A stretch of DNA of 26,538 nucleotides from Clostridiales bacterium (GTDB lineage: Bacteria; Bacillota; Clostridia; Oscillospirales; Butyricicoccaceae): contig SFJM01000027.1 in assembly GCA_004555915.1 (NCBI GenBank), positions 1 through 26,538 on the forward strand, written 5' to 3'. The notes beneath the pieces are model-generated. The model saw nothing but the letters and a program-made list of their open reading frames with translations. It searched no databases and had not been told where the DNA came from. Below are positions 16,357 to 24,270 of the stretch, in pieces (the stretch's first letter is position 1; each line of letters starts with the position of its first letter). Both the position numbers and the translations under genes were made by a program.

Positions 16357-17163
16357 CTATCTTCCGATGTTATCACGTAAAAATGTCTCTATCGTTCGGT
16401 TCATTTCCTGCGGATTGTCCACATTGGCATTGTGGGATGCATCTTTGACAACCACAAGGGGGAACCCGGTCTGCCTGTGCCACATATCACAGTATACCCG
16501 CACCTTTCCGGTTCGATCATACACTCCACGTGTAATGAGCACCGGACAATGCCATGCCAGGTCACGGTTGTCCTCCAAAAATGCGTCATAGGCCATCTGC
16601 ATCAGATGACAGTATTCCCGTTTTCCATAGCAGGCCGTCATCGCCATCATATTATTATACCCGGCAGGCGTGCAGGATGCCTGCTTTGCAACCGCCTGCT
16701 TCATCAGCCGGATTGGATAACACATAGACATCCATTCCACCTGCCGCAGCCAGAACCGGTCTGCCGGGGAGTAATATTGCCTGCCATATGGTGTGGTGCC
16801 GATGCCGATAAATGCCTGTACCAGCTCCGGATGCCGCAGCATGAGCGCCTGAACATAATAGCCGCCCAGCGACTGGCCCACACCGATGATGCGCCGGACA
16901 CCGGTTTTGTCCAGAATGCGTACAATCACCTGGCTGGTATCCTCAAAGGAAAACCCATCATAGGGTCTGGATTTGCCATGGCATGGCGCGTCCCATGTGA
17001 GCAGGTTATATTTCCCTTCAAAATAGGCAAACTGCGGGGCAAACATGGTATGGTCCGCAGTCAGGCCCGGAAAAAAGAACATGGTCTCCCGCTCCGGTTC
17101 CCATTGCTCTGACAGCCAGTAATATACCGTTCCACGGTCCGTTGTAATCGACTGTTCCCTCAT
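16357..17163 (-). CDS. Alpha/beta-hydrolase
   Basis: Cytosolic serine hydrolase of 268 residues. The triad is visible: Ser98 in the nucleophile elbow GQSLGG, Asp216 in TRGVYDRTG and His244 in DASHNAN. The oxyanion region FFPGLTADH and the strand WDAPCHGKS are typical of the esterase/lyase branch of the fold. Cap residues 125-200 are rich in Tyr, Met and Trp, hinting at a hydrophobic acyl substrate; the true substrate is not known. It has its own promoter (TTGCAG, 17 bases, TATAAT) and a GGGGAGGA ribosome site, and it heads an operon with the acidic protein. Confidence 0.87.
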   Translation of the reverse strand: MREQSITTDRGTVYYWLSEQWEPERETMFFFPGLTADHTMFAPQFAYFEGKYNLLTWDAPCHGKSRPYDGFSFEDTSQVIVRILDKTGVRRIIGVGQSLGGYYVQALMLRHPELVQAFIGIGTTPYGRQYYSPADRFWLRQVEWMSMCYPIRLMKQAVAKQASCTPAGYNNMMAMTACYGKREYCHLMQMAYDAFLEDNRDLAWHCPVLITRGVYDRTGKVRVYCDMWHRQTGFPLVVVKDASHNANVDNPQEMNRTIETFLRDNIGR

Positions 17164-17194
17164 CGCGTTTCCTCCCCTATGTCAGTATATCTAT

Positions 17195-17223
17195 ATTATA
17201 TTTCAGATGTGCGTCTGCTGCAA
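17195..17223 (-). promoter_or_regulatory. Promoter of the alpha/beta-hydrolase operon
   Basis: TTGCAG (17218-17223) and a perfect TATAAT (17195-17200) on the minus strand, spacer 17 bases. Confidence 0.8.
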
Positions 17224-17300
17224 CAGAATTCTGACCAGCTGTCCCACCAGAGAAAATCATACAATCTTTTGTATTTGTCGAGGGAAACCGTATTTTGTAC

Positions 17301-17329
17301 TGGACAAACTGACAGGAACTTAGTAAGAT
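17301..17329 (+). promoter_or_regulatory. Promoter of the MFS gene
   Basis: TGGACA (17301-17306) and TAAGAT (17324-17329) with a 17-base spacer, 30 bases before the start codon. Confidence 0.65.
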
Positions 17330-17359
17330 AGATGGAACGACAACACGAGAGGTAAAGCT

Positions 17360-18526
17360 ATGGCAAATTTACTGCTGGCAGTGATCTATCTGTCATTCAT
17401 CAGTCTCGGCCTGCCGGATTCCCTGCTGGGCTCCGCATGGCCGTCTATGTATCCGGAGCTGGGCGTGCCGGTTTCCTATGCGGGTCTGATCTCCATGATT
17501 ATTTCAGCCGGAACCATTATTTCCAGTCTCGCAAGCGGCACCATCATTGCAAAGCTTGGTTCTGCAAAGGTGACCGCAATCAGTATCGGCATGACCGCTG
17601 CTGCGCTGTTCGGTTTTTCCGTCAGCGGCTCCTATTCTATGCTCCTGCTGTTCGCCATCCCCTATGGTCTGGGAGCAGGCTGTGTGGATGCATCCCTCAA
17701 TCACTTTGTGGCATTGCATCTGTCTGCCCGGCATATGAACTGGCTGCACTGCATGTGGGGTGTCGGCGCTTCTGCCGGACCATACATCATGGGTCTGGCC
17801 CTGACCGGCGGGTTTACATGGAATACAGGCTATCGTATCATTTCCATCCTGCAGATCATCCTGACTGTGGTTGTGATCCTCTCCCTGCCGCTGTGGAAAC
17901 GCAGTCCGGCACTGGCTGGCGGTCAGGAGGAAGATTCCTCCGGTGAAGTGCTCCCTTTATCCCGCATCTTCCATATTCCCGGCTCTGCAGAAATCATGAT
18001 TACCTTTTTCTGCTACTGCGGTCTGGAGCAGACGGTCGGCCTGTGGGCCGGCAGCTTCCTGAAGCTCTGCCGTGACATGTCACCGGAACGGGCAGCAAAA
18101 TGGGCCAGCCTGTACTATATCGGTATTACCGTAGGCCGCGGGCTGTGCGGCTTTATTGCAGACCGGTATTCTGATTCCCAGATGATTCGTGCCGGTTCAT
18201 TTGGCACGCTGCTTGGTATCGTTTTGCTGGCACTTCCGCTGGGCTGGTTCTCCGATCTGGCCGGCCTGATGATTATCGGTCTCGGCTGTGCACCGATTTA
18301 TCCCGGCATCATGCATGCCACGCCATTCCTGTTCGGCGCGGACAAGACAAAAACCCTGATCGGTGTCCAGCTGGCAAGTGCTTATGGCGGTTATCTGATC
18401 CTGCCGCCGCTGTTCGGTCTGATTGCCAATCATATCCATCCGGTACTGTTTCCGCTGTATATCGCCATTGTCCTGTGCATCATGCTGGTGATGTTTGAAA
18501 AAACCCGAAAAAAATGCAGACAATGA
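17360..18526 (+). CDS. MFS transporter
   Basis: Integral membrane protein of 388 residues with about twelve hydrophobic segments, of the major facilitator superfamily. The opening LGLPDSLLGSAWPSM and the pattern LHCMWGVGASAGPYIMG in helix 5 are common in Firmicutes permeases of the sugar/fucose-permease-like branch; the short loop GRGLCGFIADR resembles the second MFS loop signature. No substrate can be given. Ribosome site GAGAGG. It is a one-gene unit, divergent from the hydrolase and closed by a perfect hairpin. Confidence 0.88.
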   Translation: MANLLLAVIYLSFISLGLPDSLLGSAWPSMYPELGVPVSYAGLISMIISAGTIISSLASGTIIAKLGSAKVTAISIGMTAAALFGFSVSGSYSMLLLFAIPYGLGAGCVDASLNHFVALHLSARHMNWLHCMWGVGASAGPYIMGLALTGGFTWNTGYRIISILQIILTVVVILSLPLWKRSPALAGGQEEDSSGEVLPLSRIFHIPGSAEIMITFFCYCGLEQTVGLWAGSFLKLCRDMSPERAAKWASLYYIGITVGRGLCGFIADRYSDSQMIRAGSFGTLLGIVLLALPLGWFSDLAGLMIIGLGCAPIYPGIMHATPFLFGADKTKTLIGVQLASAYGGYLILPPLFGLIANHIHPVLFPLYIAIVLCIMLVMFEKTRKKCRQ

Positions 18527-18537
18527 TCCTGACCACT

Positions 18538-18565
18538 ATCCCGGCTCCGCAACATGAGCCGGGAT
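18538..18565 (+). terminator. Terminator after the MFS gene
   Basis: ATCCCGGCTC and GAGCCGGGAT make a perfect 10-bp stem with an 8-base loop, followed by GTTTCATTTTC. It sits 11 bases after the stop. Confidence 0.85.
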
Positions 18566-18597
18566 GTTTCATTTTCTCCCTTTGCGTACACATGGAA

Positions 18598-18626
18598 TTG
18601 ACAACAGAATGGGGATTTTATACAAT
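18598..18626 (+). promoter_or_regulatory. Promoter of the vWA-PP2C-kinase operon
   Basis: A perfect TTGACA (18598-18603), 17 bases, then TACAAT (18621-18626, five of six). This is the best promoter in the window and serves the plus-strand signalling operon. Confidence 0.82.
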
Positions 18627-18675
18627 ATAAGAAGAAAAACGACAAAATATCAGGAAAGGGGCATGAATCGGCAAT

Positions 18676-18927
18676 ATGATACTGATCCTTCTGGTAGTTC
18701 TGGTTGCAGTTGCGGCAGTGGTGATCCGTCAATCCAGACAGAACAGAAAAAAATCCCTGACAGGCTCGACAGGAACATCACTTTTTCCTCCACAGCCCCC
18801 AACAAAGACATCTGTGGTCAGGCTATATATGTATCCCAACAACAGTACCTGCTGGACCTGTCCAAACTGTGAAGCAGAGAATGCTCCTGCAAAGACACGC
18901 TGCAGGGTTTGCAGGCAATCCCGATAA
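18676..18927 (+). CDS. Small membrane protein with RanBP2-type zinc finger
   Basis: An 83-residue protein. Residues 1-17 are one hydrophobic helix. A basic, proline-rich linker follows, and residues 60-79 fit the RanBP2 zinc-finger rule: W60-x-C62-x2-C65-x3-N69-x6-C76-x2-C79. Such fingers bind protein (often ubiquitin-like) or RNA partners in eukaryotes; in bacteria they usually act as adaptors. The finger likely faces the cytoplasm, with basic residues just after the helix. The ribosome site AGGAAAGGGG lies 15 bases upstream, rather far; a nearer ATG at 18663 opens a different frame that codes nothing recognisable. First gene of the signalling operon. Confidence 0.78.
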   Translation: MILILLVVLVAVAAVVIRQSRQNRKKSLTGSTGTSLFPPQPPTKTSVVRLYMYPNNSTCWTCPNCEAENAPAKTRCRVCRQSR

Positions 18928-18947
18928 AGCAAGAGAGGTGAATCCAT

Positions 18948-19427
18948 ATGTATTGTAATCAATGCGGCTGTCAGCTGCCCGCAGATGCAGCATACTGTAA
19001 AAACTGCCACGCTCCGGCAGAAGCTGCGGCATACTGTGGCGGATTCTGGGGACTGGTCGGACAAAAGCAGGCGCCTGCCGCCACCCGGAAACCGGCAACC
19101 GATAAACGGATGGTTGGAACACTGGCTGCCTGCGCTGTGCTGCTGGTTTTATTTGCCACGCAGACGGTACGCGTACACCTGCTTTCCAGCAATCTCGCGC
19201 AAAGCAATGCAACCATTTCCAGCTACGCCGAGGCGGCATCTGCCACCCAAAAGCTGCGGGATGCTATTCCGGCAGATGCCTCTGAGGAAGTAACGCAGGC
19301 AGCAGCCGAGGATGCCGATTCTCCGGATGCCATGAAACAGAACCTCCGGATTGTCCAGGCGTATTTGGATTCCCTGAATGAAGATCCGGAAGCACCGGCA
19401 AGCTCTGATGGCAGCACCAGGGAATAA
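18948..19427 (+). CDS. Membrane protein with N-terminal zinc ribbon
   Basis: A 159-residue protein with a zinc ribbon at residues 3-20 (C3-x2-C6, C17-x2-C20), one membrane helix at about 55-74, and an outer part of about 85 residues rich in Ala, Ser, Asp and Glu with helical character. The ribbon would be cytoplasmic and the tail outside. No enzyme motif. Good AGAGAGGTG ribosome site, 20 bases after the previous gene. It probably anchors or scaffolds partners from the same operon; that role is inferred from context only. Confidence 0.8.
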   Translation: MYCNQCGCQLPADAAYCKNCHAPAEAAAYCGGFWGLVGQKQAPAATRKPATDKRMVGTLAACAVLLVLFATQTVRVHLLSSNLAQSNATISSYAEAASATQKLRDAIPADASEEVTQAAAEDADSPDAMKQNLRIVQAYLDSLNEDPEAPASSDGSTRE

Positions 19428-19495
19428 CCTCCGGGCTGTTTCGTCAGATAACTGCTGTTGCACTTTGATACCAAGATGAAAGGGATAGAATAAAA

Positions 19496-20182
19496 ATGGC
19501 AAGCAATTTCAGACTGACCTATGGTGTGGATCTGGTGTTCTGTATTGACTCAACCATGAGTATGGACCCGATTCTGGACACCGTAAAAAATAATGCACTG
19601 AACTTTTATCAGGATTTCCAGCGCGTCATGGAAGCAAAACGAAAGCGTGTGGAGCAGCTCCGTGTGCGTATCGTGGCATTCCGCGATTACTATTACGACG
19701 GGGAGCATGCCATGCTGGTGACAGACTTTTTTGACCTGCCATCCCAGTCGGAGGACTTTGAAGCCTGTGTCAAATGCATTGAAGCCAATGGCGGCGGTGA
19801 TGACCCGGAGGATGGTCTGGAGGCTCTCGCCTATGCTATGAAATCCGACTGGAGCACGACGGCTCAGAAACGCCGGCATGTCATTGTGGTCTGGTCGGAC
19901 GAAGGAACCCATGACCTGGGCTTTGGAAACTCTGTACCGAATTATCCCAAGGGCATGGCACGTGATTTTAATGAACTGACCCGCTGGTGGGGCAGCAAGG
20001 GCAATCCGGGTGTGATGGATGAATCCGCCAAGCGGCTGATCCTGTTCACCCCCAGTAAGGACAGCTGGACCAAAATCCGTGACAACTGGAACAATGTAAT
20101 TCAGTACGAATCCAATGCAGGCGACGGCCTGCGGGATTATGATTATGAGCAGATTCTGAATGCCATTTCCAACACAATCTGA
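19496..20182 (+). CDS. von Willebrand factor A domain protein
   Basis: A single vWA domain of 228 residues with no signal peptide, hence cytoplasmic. The metal-ion-dependent adhesion site is present as DSTMS (Asp18, Thr20, Ser22) with a later Asp in VVWSDEG. The stretch VAFRDYYYDG and the GGGDDPEDGLEAL motif resemble the vWA domain of alpha-kinase (VWKA-type) and TerY-like proteins. Such domains bind partner proteins through a metal. Ribosome site AAAGGGA; 14 bases before the PP2C gene. vWA, PP2C and kinase in a row match the arrangement known as the TerY-P triad, although no tellurium-resistance genes are in view. Confidence 0.9.
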   Translation: MASNFRLTYGVDLVFCIDSTMSMDPILDTVKNNALNFYQDFQRVMEAKRKRVEQLRVRIVAFRDYYYDGEHAMLVTDFFDLPSQSEDFEACVKCIEANGGGDDPEDGLEALAYAMKSDWSTTAQKRRHVIVVWSDEGTHDLGFGNSVPNYPKGMARDFNELTRWWGSKGNPGVMDESAKRLILFTPSKDSWTKIRDNWNNVIQYESNAGDGLRDYDYEQILNAISNTI

Positions 20183-20196
20183 CAGGATGGAGCGCT

Positions 20197-21141
20197 ATGA
20201 ATTTTAAAGAGCAATTTGACCAGCTTTTCCTGATTACCGAGGAAATGATTTCCGGGCATGGGGAAGACAGTTTTTTCTGTGCTCAGAACAATCATTCTGC
20301 CATTGTGAGCGTGTTTGACGGCTGCGGTGGCCTGGGCTCCATGACCTATCCGGGCTTTCAGGGGCATTCGGGCGCCTACATTGCGTCACGCGTGGTCAGC
20401 GGTGCTGTCCATGACTGGTATCATGACACACAAAAGGTACAGTGGCGTAATGCAGACCAGCTGCTGAACAGCCTCCATGCCTGTATCATGGAGGGCTATG
20501 CAGTCTGTACCCCGTATGCCGAGAACAATGCACGAATCCGCGGTTCCATGGTGCGGGATTTCCCTACAACCGCGGCCATTGCACTGGCACAGAAGCACGG
20601 CAACACTGTTACCCTGCATGTTATCTGGGCAGGGGATTCCCGCGTGTACCTGATGGATGCGGACGGTCTGGCACAGCTGACAGAGGATGATGTGGCAGGA
20701 CAAAATGCCCTGTCCAACCTTTCCAGTGACGGCGCACTGACCAATGTACTGTCCTCTGACGGTAAATTTGACCTGCACTATAAACGTCTGGAAATTTCCA
20801 GACCCACAACCATTTTTGCCGCAACAGACGGCTGCTTCGGCTATATCCCCACACCCATGGAGTTTGAAGCCATGCTGCTGCGCACGCTGCTGGAGGCATC
20901 CAATCCAATTGACCATCAGAACCGGCTGAAAGAGGAAATCCATGCAGTGACCGGCGATGACTTTGCTCTGGGCCATATGGGTCTGTTCTATGGCAGCTTT
21001 GCACGAATGCAGCAGTCGCTGCTTCCAAGATTGGAAGCACTCGACCGGCTGTTCCTCCAGCCGCTGCAGCGTGACCGCAGTGACCACACGATACAGCAGC
21101 TGTGGAATCAGTACCGTCAGAATTACGAACGTTTTTTATAA
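20197..21141 (+). CDS. PP2C-family Ser/Thr protein phosphatase
   Basis: Metal-dependent (Mn/Mg) phosphatase of 314 residues. PP2C motifs are in order: GHGEDSFF with Asp24, VFDGCGGLG with metal ligand Asp41, WAGDSRVYL, and FAATDGCFGY with a further metal Asp. It probably reverses the action of the neighbouring kinases and perhaps acts on the vWA or zinc-ribbon proteins. The C-terminal 70 residues after GLFYGSF extend a little beyond the usual bacterial minimum and are helical. Start with GGATGGAG, 14 bases after the vWA gene, 18 bases before the kinase. Confidence 0.92.
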   Translation: MNFKEQFDQLFLITEEMISGHGEDSFFCAQNNHSAIVSVFDGCGGLGSMTYPGFQGHSGAYIASRVVSGAVHDWYHDTQKVQWRNADQLLNSLHACIMEGYAVCTPYAENNARIRGSMVRDFPTTAAIALAQKHGNTVTLHVIWAGDSRVYLMDADGLAQLTEDDVAGQNALSNLSSDGALTNVLSSDGKFDLHYKRLEISRPTTIFAATDGCFGYIPTPMEFEAMLLRTLLEASNPIDHQNRLKEEIHAVTGDDFALGHMGLFYGSFARMQQSLLPRLEALDRLFLQPLQRDRSDHTIQQLWNQYRQNYERFL

Positions 21142-21159
21142 TCCCGGAGGCATGGTGAC

Positions 21160-22092
21160 ATGGACGAAATCATAAACGACTATCATCTTGTGCAGCCGTT
21201 TCAGAATCAGGACTCCGGTTTTTCCCGCTGGACCTATGGCACGAAAAACGGCTGTACCTTCTTTCTCAAGGAATTTCTCGACCCGATTTACCCGGTTGAT
21301 CCCGGGCTGGAGCCTGCCATGCGCAACAGCCGGATTGCAGACTGCAAGGCATATGAAGAGAAAAAAATCCATCTCTACCAGACCATCAATCTGTTATCTG
21401 ACGGAAATCTGGTCCGTATTGTGGAGTTTTTCCGGCATCATTCCCATTATTATATCTCGACACCGATGATTTCCGCAGAATCTCTGACCTTTGACCAGAT
21501 TGCGGCGCTTCCCTTTGAAGATATCATTCTATTGTGCAAGACTGCCGCACACAGCCTGATGCAGCTGCATGAAGCCAAAATTGTACATTCTGATATTAAG
21601 GATAAAAACCTGCTGGTGAAGCAGACACAGACCGGAAAGCTGGTTGCCAAAATCATTGACTTTGACTGCAGCTTTTTTGAGCATCAGCCCCCTGTTTCCG
21701 AAGACGAACTGGGCGGTGACCAGATTTATCTCGCCCCGGAAGCATGCCTGTTCATCTGTGGTGAACCAGTCTCCCTGACCTGCAAGATGGATGTATTTTC
21801 CCTCGGTCTGCTGTTCCACCAGTACATGACCGGCACACTGCCCGGCTTCGATACCGCAGAATATTTTTATGCCCATGAAGCCGTACTGGACGGAAATCCC
21901 CTGACGGTTTCCTCCGACCTGCCGGATTCCATCCGGTTGATGCTGCAGCAAATGCTGGACGCTGACCCGGAGCAGCGGTGTACCATGCGGCAGGTATTTC
22001 AGATTCTGGATGCTTTTGGCAATATCTGCCGGGAACCTGCGGCATCGCCTGCCCATCCCCGGGATTTCTTTCACGTTGCCGGCGACCTGTGA
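21160..22092 (+). CDS. Soluble Hanks-type Ser/Thr kinase, divergent
   Basis: Protein kinase-like domain of 310 residues without a membrane helix. The catalytic core is recognisable but unusual: the ATP lysine is Lys37 (FFLKEF) with no clear glycine loop before it; HRD has become HSD (143-145), followed by IKDKN with Asn150; DFG has become DFD (167-169); APE is intact (192-194). The catalytic Asp145, Lys147, Asn150 and metal Asp167 all remain, so activity is possible. It is the last gene of the vWA-PP2C operon and the natural partner of that phosphatase. Ribosome site GGAGG. Confidence 0.87.
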   Translation: MDEIINDYHLVQPFQNQDSGFSRWTYGTKNGCTFFLKEFLDPIYPVDPGLEPAMRNSRIADCKAYEEKKIHLYQTINLLSDGNLVRIVEFFRHHSHYYISTPMISAESLTFDQIAALPFEDIILLCKTAAHSLMQLHEAKIVHSDIKDKNLLVKQTQTGKLVAKIIDFDCSFFEHQPPVSEDELGGDQIYLAPEACLFICGEPVSLTCKMDVFSLGLLFHQYMTGTLPGFDTAEYFYAHEAVLDGNPLTVSSDLPDSIRLMLQQMLDADPEQRCTMRQVFQILDAFGNICREPAASPAHPRDFFHVAGDL

Positions 22093-22115
22093 CCTGTAAT
22101 GATATCATTTGCGTC

Positions 22116-22150
22116 AAAAAAACTCCCCGCCATAGGCAGGGAGTTTTCCT
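22116..22150. terminator. Bidirectional terminator between the two signalling operons
   Basis: AAAACTCCC and GGGAGTTTT form a stem extended by GCC/GGC with one mismatch. Both strands have a T-rich tail (TTTTCCTTTT on plus, TTTTTTT on minus). It serves the soluble kinase (plus) and the transmembrane kinase (minus). Confidence 0.85.
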
Positions 22151-22151
22151 T

Positions 22152-24203
22152 TTATTCCGTTTTCAGCTCAAATGGCTGTTTCAGCATGGCATTGGCCACA
22201 ATGACGGAGGGTCCATGGGAAAACAGCGAGGTATGGTTTTCCTCTGCCTGAATGGTCAGCCGGCTGACACCGCTGATATCCAGTGAAATCTGTTCCGCTC
22301 CGTCTGCCGCGGTTTTCTCGCCGGAATCATAAATAATCACATCATCTGCCAGTACCAGAAACCGCGCGGAATGCTCAGCATCCGACTGCACAAAATAGGT
22401 GGCGGTAAAGGTTTGGTATGCCCCATTCAGCTTAAAGGTATTATATCCCGGTCTGGATGTCAGCCCCAGCATGGCATTTGCCGCTGTCAGAGTGAAATAG
22501 CCAGTATACTGGTTTCCCTCGCCGTCGGAAATACCTGCATCGGAATAAGCAGAATCCTGTCCCAGATTGCCGTCAACAAACTGCATTTCCTGCAGCGGTA
22601 CCGGGGCAATCTGTTCACACAGCTTCTGATATTCCAGCAGTGTCTTGTCCCGTAATAAAACCTCCAGCCCCTGTTCAATGACCGCCTGGGCGGCTGTATT
22701 GTCCTGTTCCTCATAGGCTGTCTTTGCCTGGGCAATGATATCCTCCCGATAAGCTGCCTGATATTGTTTCTGAACCTCCAGCAGCTTTTCATCCCGTTTC
22801 AGGACATTTAATCCCTGCTGAATGGTCTTTACTGCATCTGCCAGCGCACCCTTCTGCTGCGCAGCCTCCGCAGCCTGTATGATGCTGTCACGATAGGCGG
22901 TTTCACACTGCTCCTGCAAATCCGTCAGCTCCTGACTGCCCTTGACAACATCGGACTGGTCATGCAGGAGTTCCAATGCACCGGTATAATCCTCCTCCTG
23001 CATACAGGCGGAAACCTGTGCCATCACCTGCGCCGCCGGGCTGCCGGTTTTCTGGTAAAACATCCAGCCACCGAATCCGCCTCCCGCTGCCAGCAGCAGG
23101 ACAAGCAGCACTGCCACAATATATTTCCGTTTTTTTCTCGTTGGGACTGTTATCTCTGATTCATTCCGGTTGCCGTTCTCCGCCCGCTTTGTTTGTTCCC
23201 TAAGTGCCGGTACACCGGCAATCTTCATAGTACGTCCCGGAAGCTGTACGGTTTGTTTTTCCGTCATCCGTTCGGTATGCTTATCCCATTTGCGAATCGG
23301 ACGCGGATGGTCTGCCGCAGCATCCGATTCCGCAAATTCCTCCGGATGCTCCAGACGATATACACAGCGATTTAAATCCTCCAGCATTTCCTGTGCTGTC
23401 TGATACCGGTCTTCCGGCTGCAATGCCTCTGCCTTACAGATCACCTGCTGCAGGCCGCTTTGCAGCACCATACCATCGGTCAGCTTTTCCAGCGTCCGTC
23501 CCAATGCGAACAAATCCACATTGGCATGATACCCGCGTTCCAGAAACATCTCCGGCGCCATATACGATGGTGTGCCAACGGTGGAATACTGTGTGCGCCG
23601 GTTCATGGTCGCAATACCCAGGTCTCCCAGCTTATAGGTTCCATCCGCTGCCACAAAAATATTTTCCGGTTTGATATCCCGATGAATAAATTCCACCTCA
23701 TGGTTTTCCTTCTGTACCAGCAGATTGGCTTCCTGCAGACCGGTACATACATCCACTCCCACCTGCAGGATATCCTGTTCGGTAACCGGCACATCCTGTG
23801 CACGGCGTTCCTCTATATATTTTGTCAGTACCGTGAGCTTTTCCATTCGGATCAGGATGTCATATCCCACCAGCTCGCCATTTTCACGGATCGGGTAATC
23901 CTCATAGCCATAAATCGAAACGAAATTATCCAGCTGCTTAAATTCCATCATGCGATGGATTTCATCCAGCATGCTGCGCAGGCCATTGAGCAAATATTTC
24001 TGTTTGTCCTCTCCCCGCTGTTCGGCTTCCTCGGTATATTCGATTGTCACAACCTTCAATGCGTCTGCCGTGCCATCCTCGTGCAGGCCATACAGCTCAT
24101 AGACCTGTCCAAAGCCGCCACGGTCGATATATTCGCCAATCCGGCCCTTTCCCCATAAGTGATAGGAGGCAAGACGCTGTTGTTCTGTATGTTTTAATGA
24201 CAT
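22152..24203 (-). CDS. Transmembrane Ser/Thr kinase with extracellular helical stalk and NPCBM domain
   Basis: A 683-residue receptor-like kinase. Residues 20-280 are a complete Hanks kinase: GGFG loop (29-32), Lys50, HRDIKPEN (174-181), DLG (194-196), GTPSYMAPE. A basic juxtamembrane linker leads to one helix at about 360-378. Outside are helical TPR-like repeats (about 395-535; QGLNVLKRDEKLLE and QGLEVLLRDKTLLE are clear copies) and a C-terminal NPCBM domain (about 540-680; ANAMLGLTSRPGYNTF, DVIIYDSGEK), a fold that binds galactose-type or other glycans in secreted glycosidases. Usual bacterial receptor kinases carry PASTA repeats instead, so this one probably senses a carbohydrate. Last gene of the minus-strand operon. 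Confidence 0.9.
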   Translation of the reverse strand: MSLKHTEQQRLASYHLWGKGRIGEYIDRGGFGQVYELYGLHEDGTADALKVVTIEYTEEAEQRGEDKQKYLLNGLRSMLDEIHRMMEFKQLDNFVSIYGYEDYPIRENGELVGYDILIRMEKLTVLTKYIEERRAQDVPVTEQDILQVGVDVCTGLQEANLLVQKENHEVEFIHRDIKPENIFVAADGTYKLGDLGIATMNRRTQYSTVGTPSYMAPEMFLERGYHANVDLFALGRTLEKLTDGMVLQSGLQQVICKAEALQPEDRYQTAQEMLEDLNRCVYRLEHPEEFAESDAAADHPRPIRKWDKHTERMTEKQTVQLPGRTMKIAGVPALREQTKRAENGNRNESEITVPTRKKRKYIVAVLLVLLLAAGGGFGGWMFYQKTGSPAAQVMAQVSACMQEEDYTGALELLHDQSDVVKGSQELTDLQEQCETAYRDSIIQAAEAAQQKGALADAVKTIQQGLNVLKRDEKLLEVQKQYQAAYREDIIAQAKTAYEEQDNTAAQAVIEQGLEVLLRDKTLLEYQKLCEQIAPVPLQEMQFVDGNLGQDSAYSDAGISDGEGNQYTGYFTLTAANAMLGLTSRPGYNTFKLNGAYQTFTATYFVQSDAEHSARFLVLADDVIIYDSGEKTAADGAEQISLDISGVSRLTIQAEENHTSLFSHGPSVIVANAMLKQPFELKTE

Positions 24204-24270
24204 TTTCTCACCATTTTCCCTGTATCTCCCGTGCCCGCCTGCAGAATTCCATTATGTTTGCAGACACTGG

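Noticed and set aside
18663..18872. Alternative start at 18663 close to the AGGAAAGGGG site
   Set aside because: That frame gives a product with no domain and loses the membrane helix and zinc finger of the overlapping frame; spacing of two bases is also too short.
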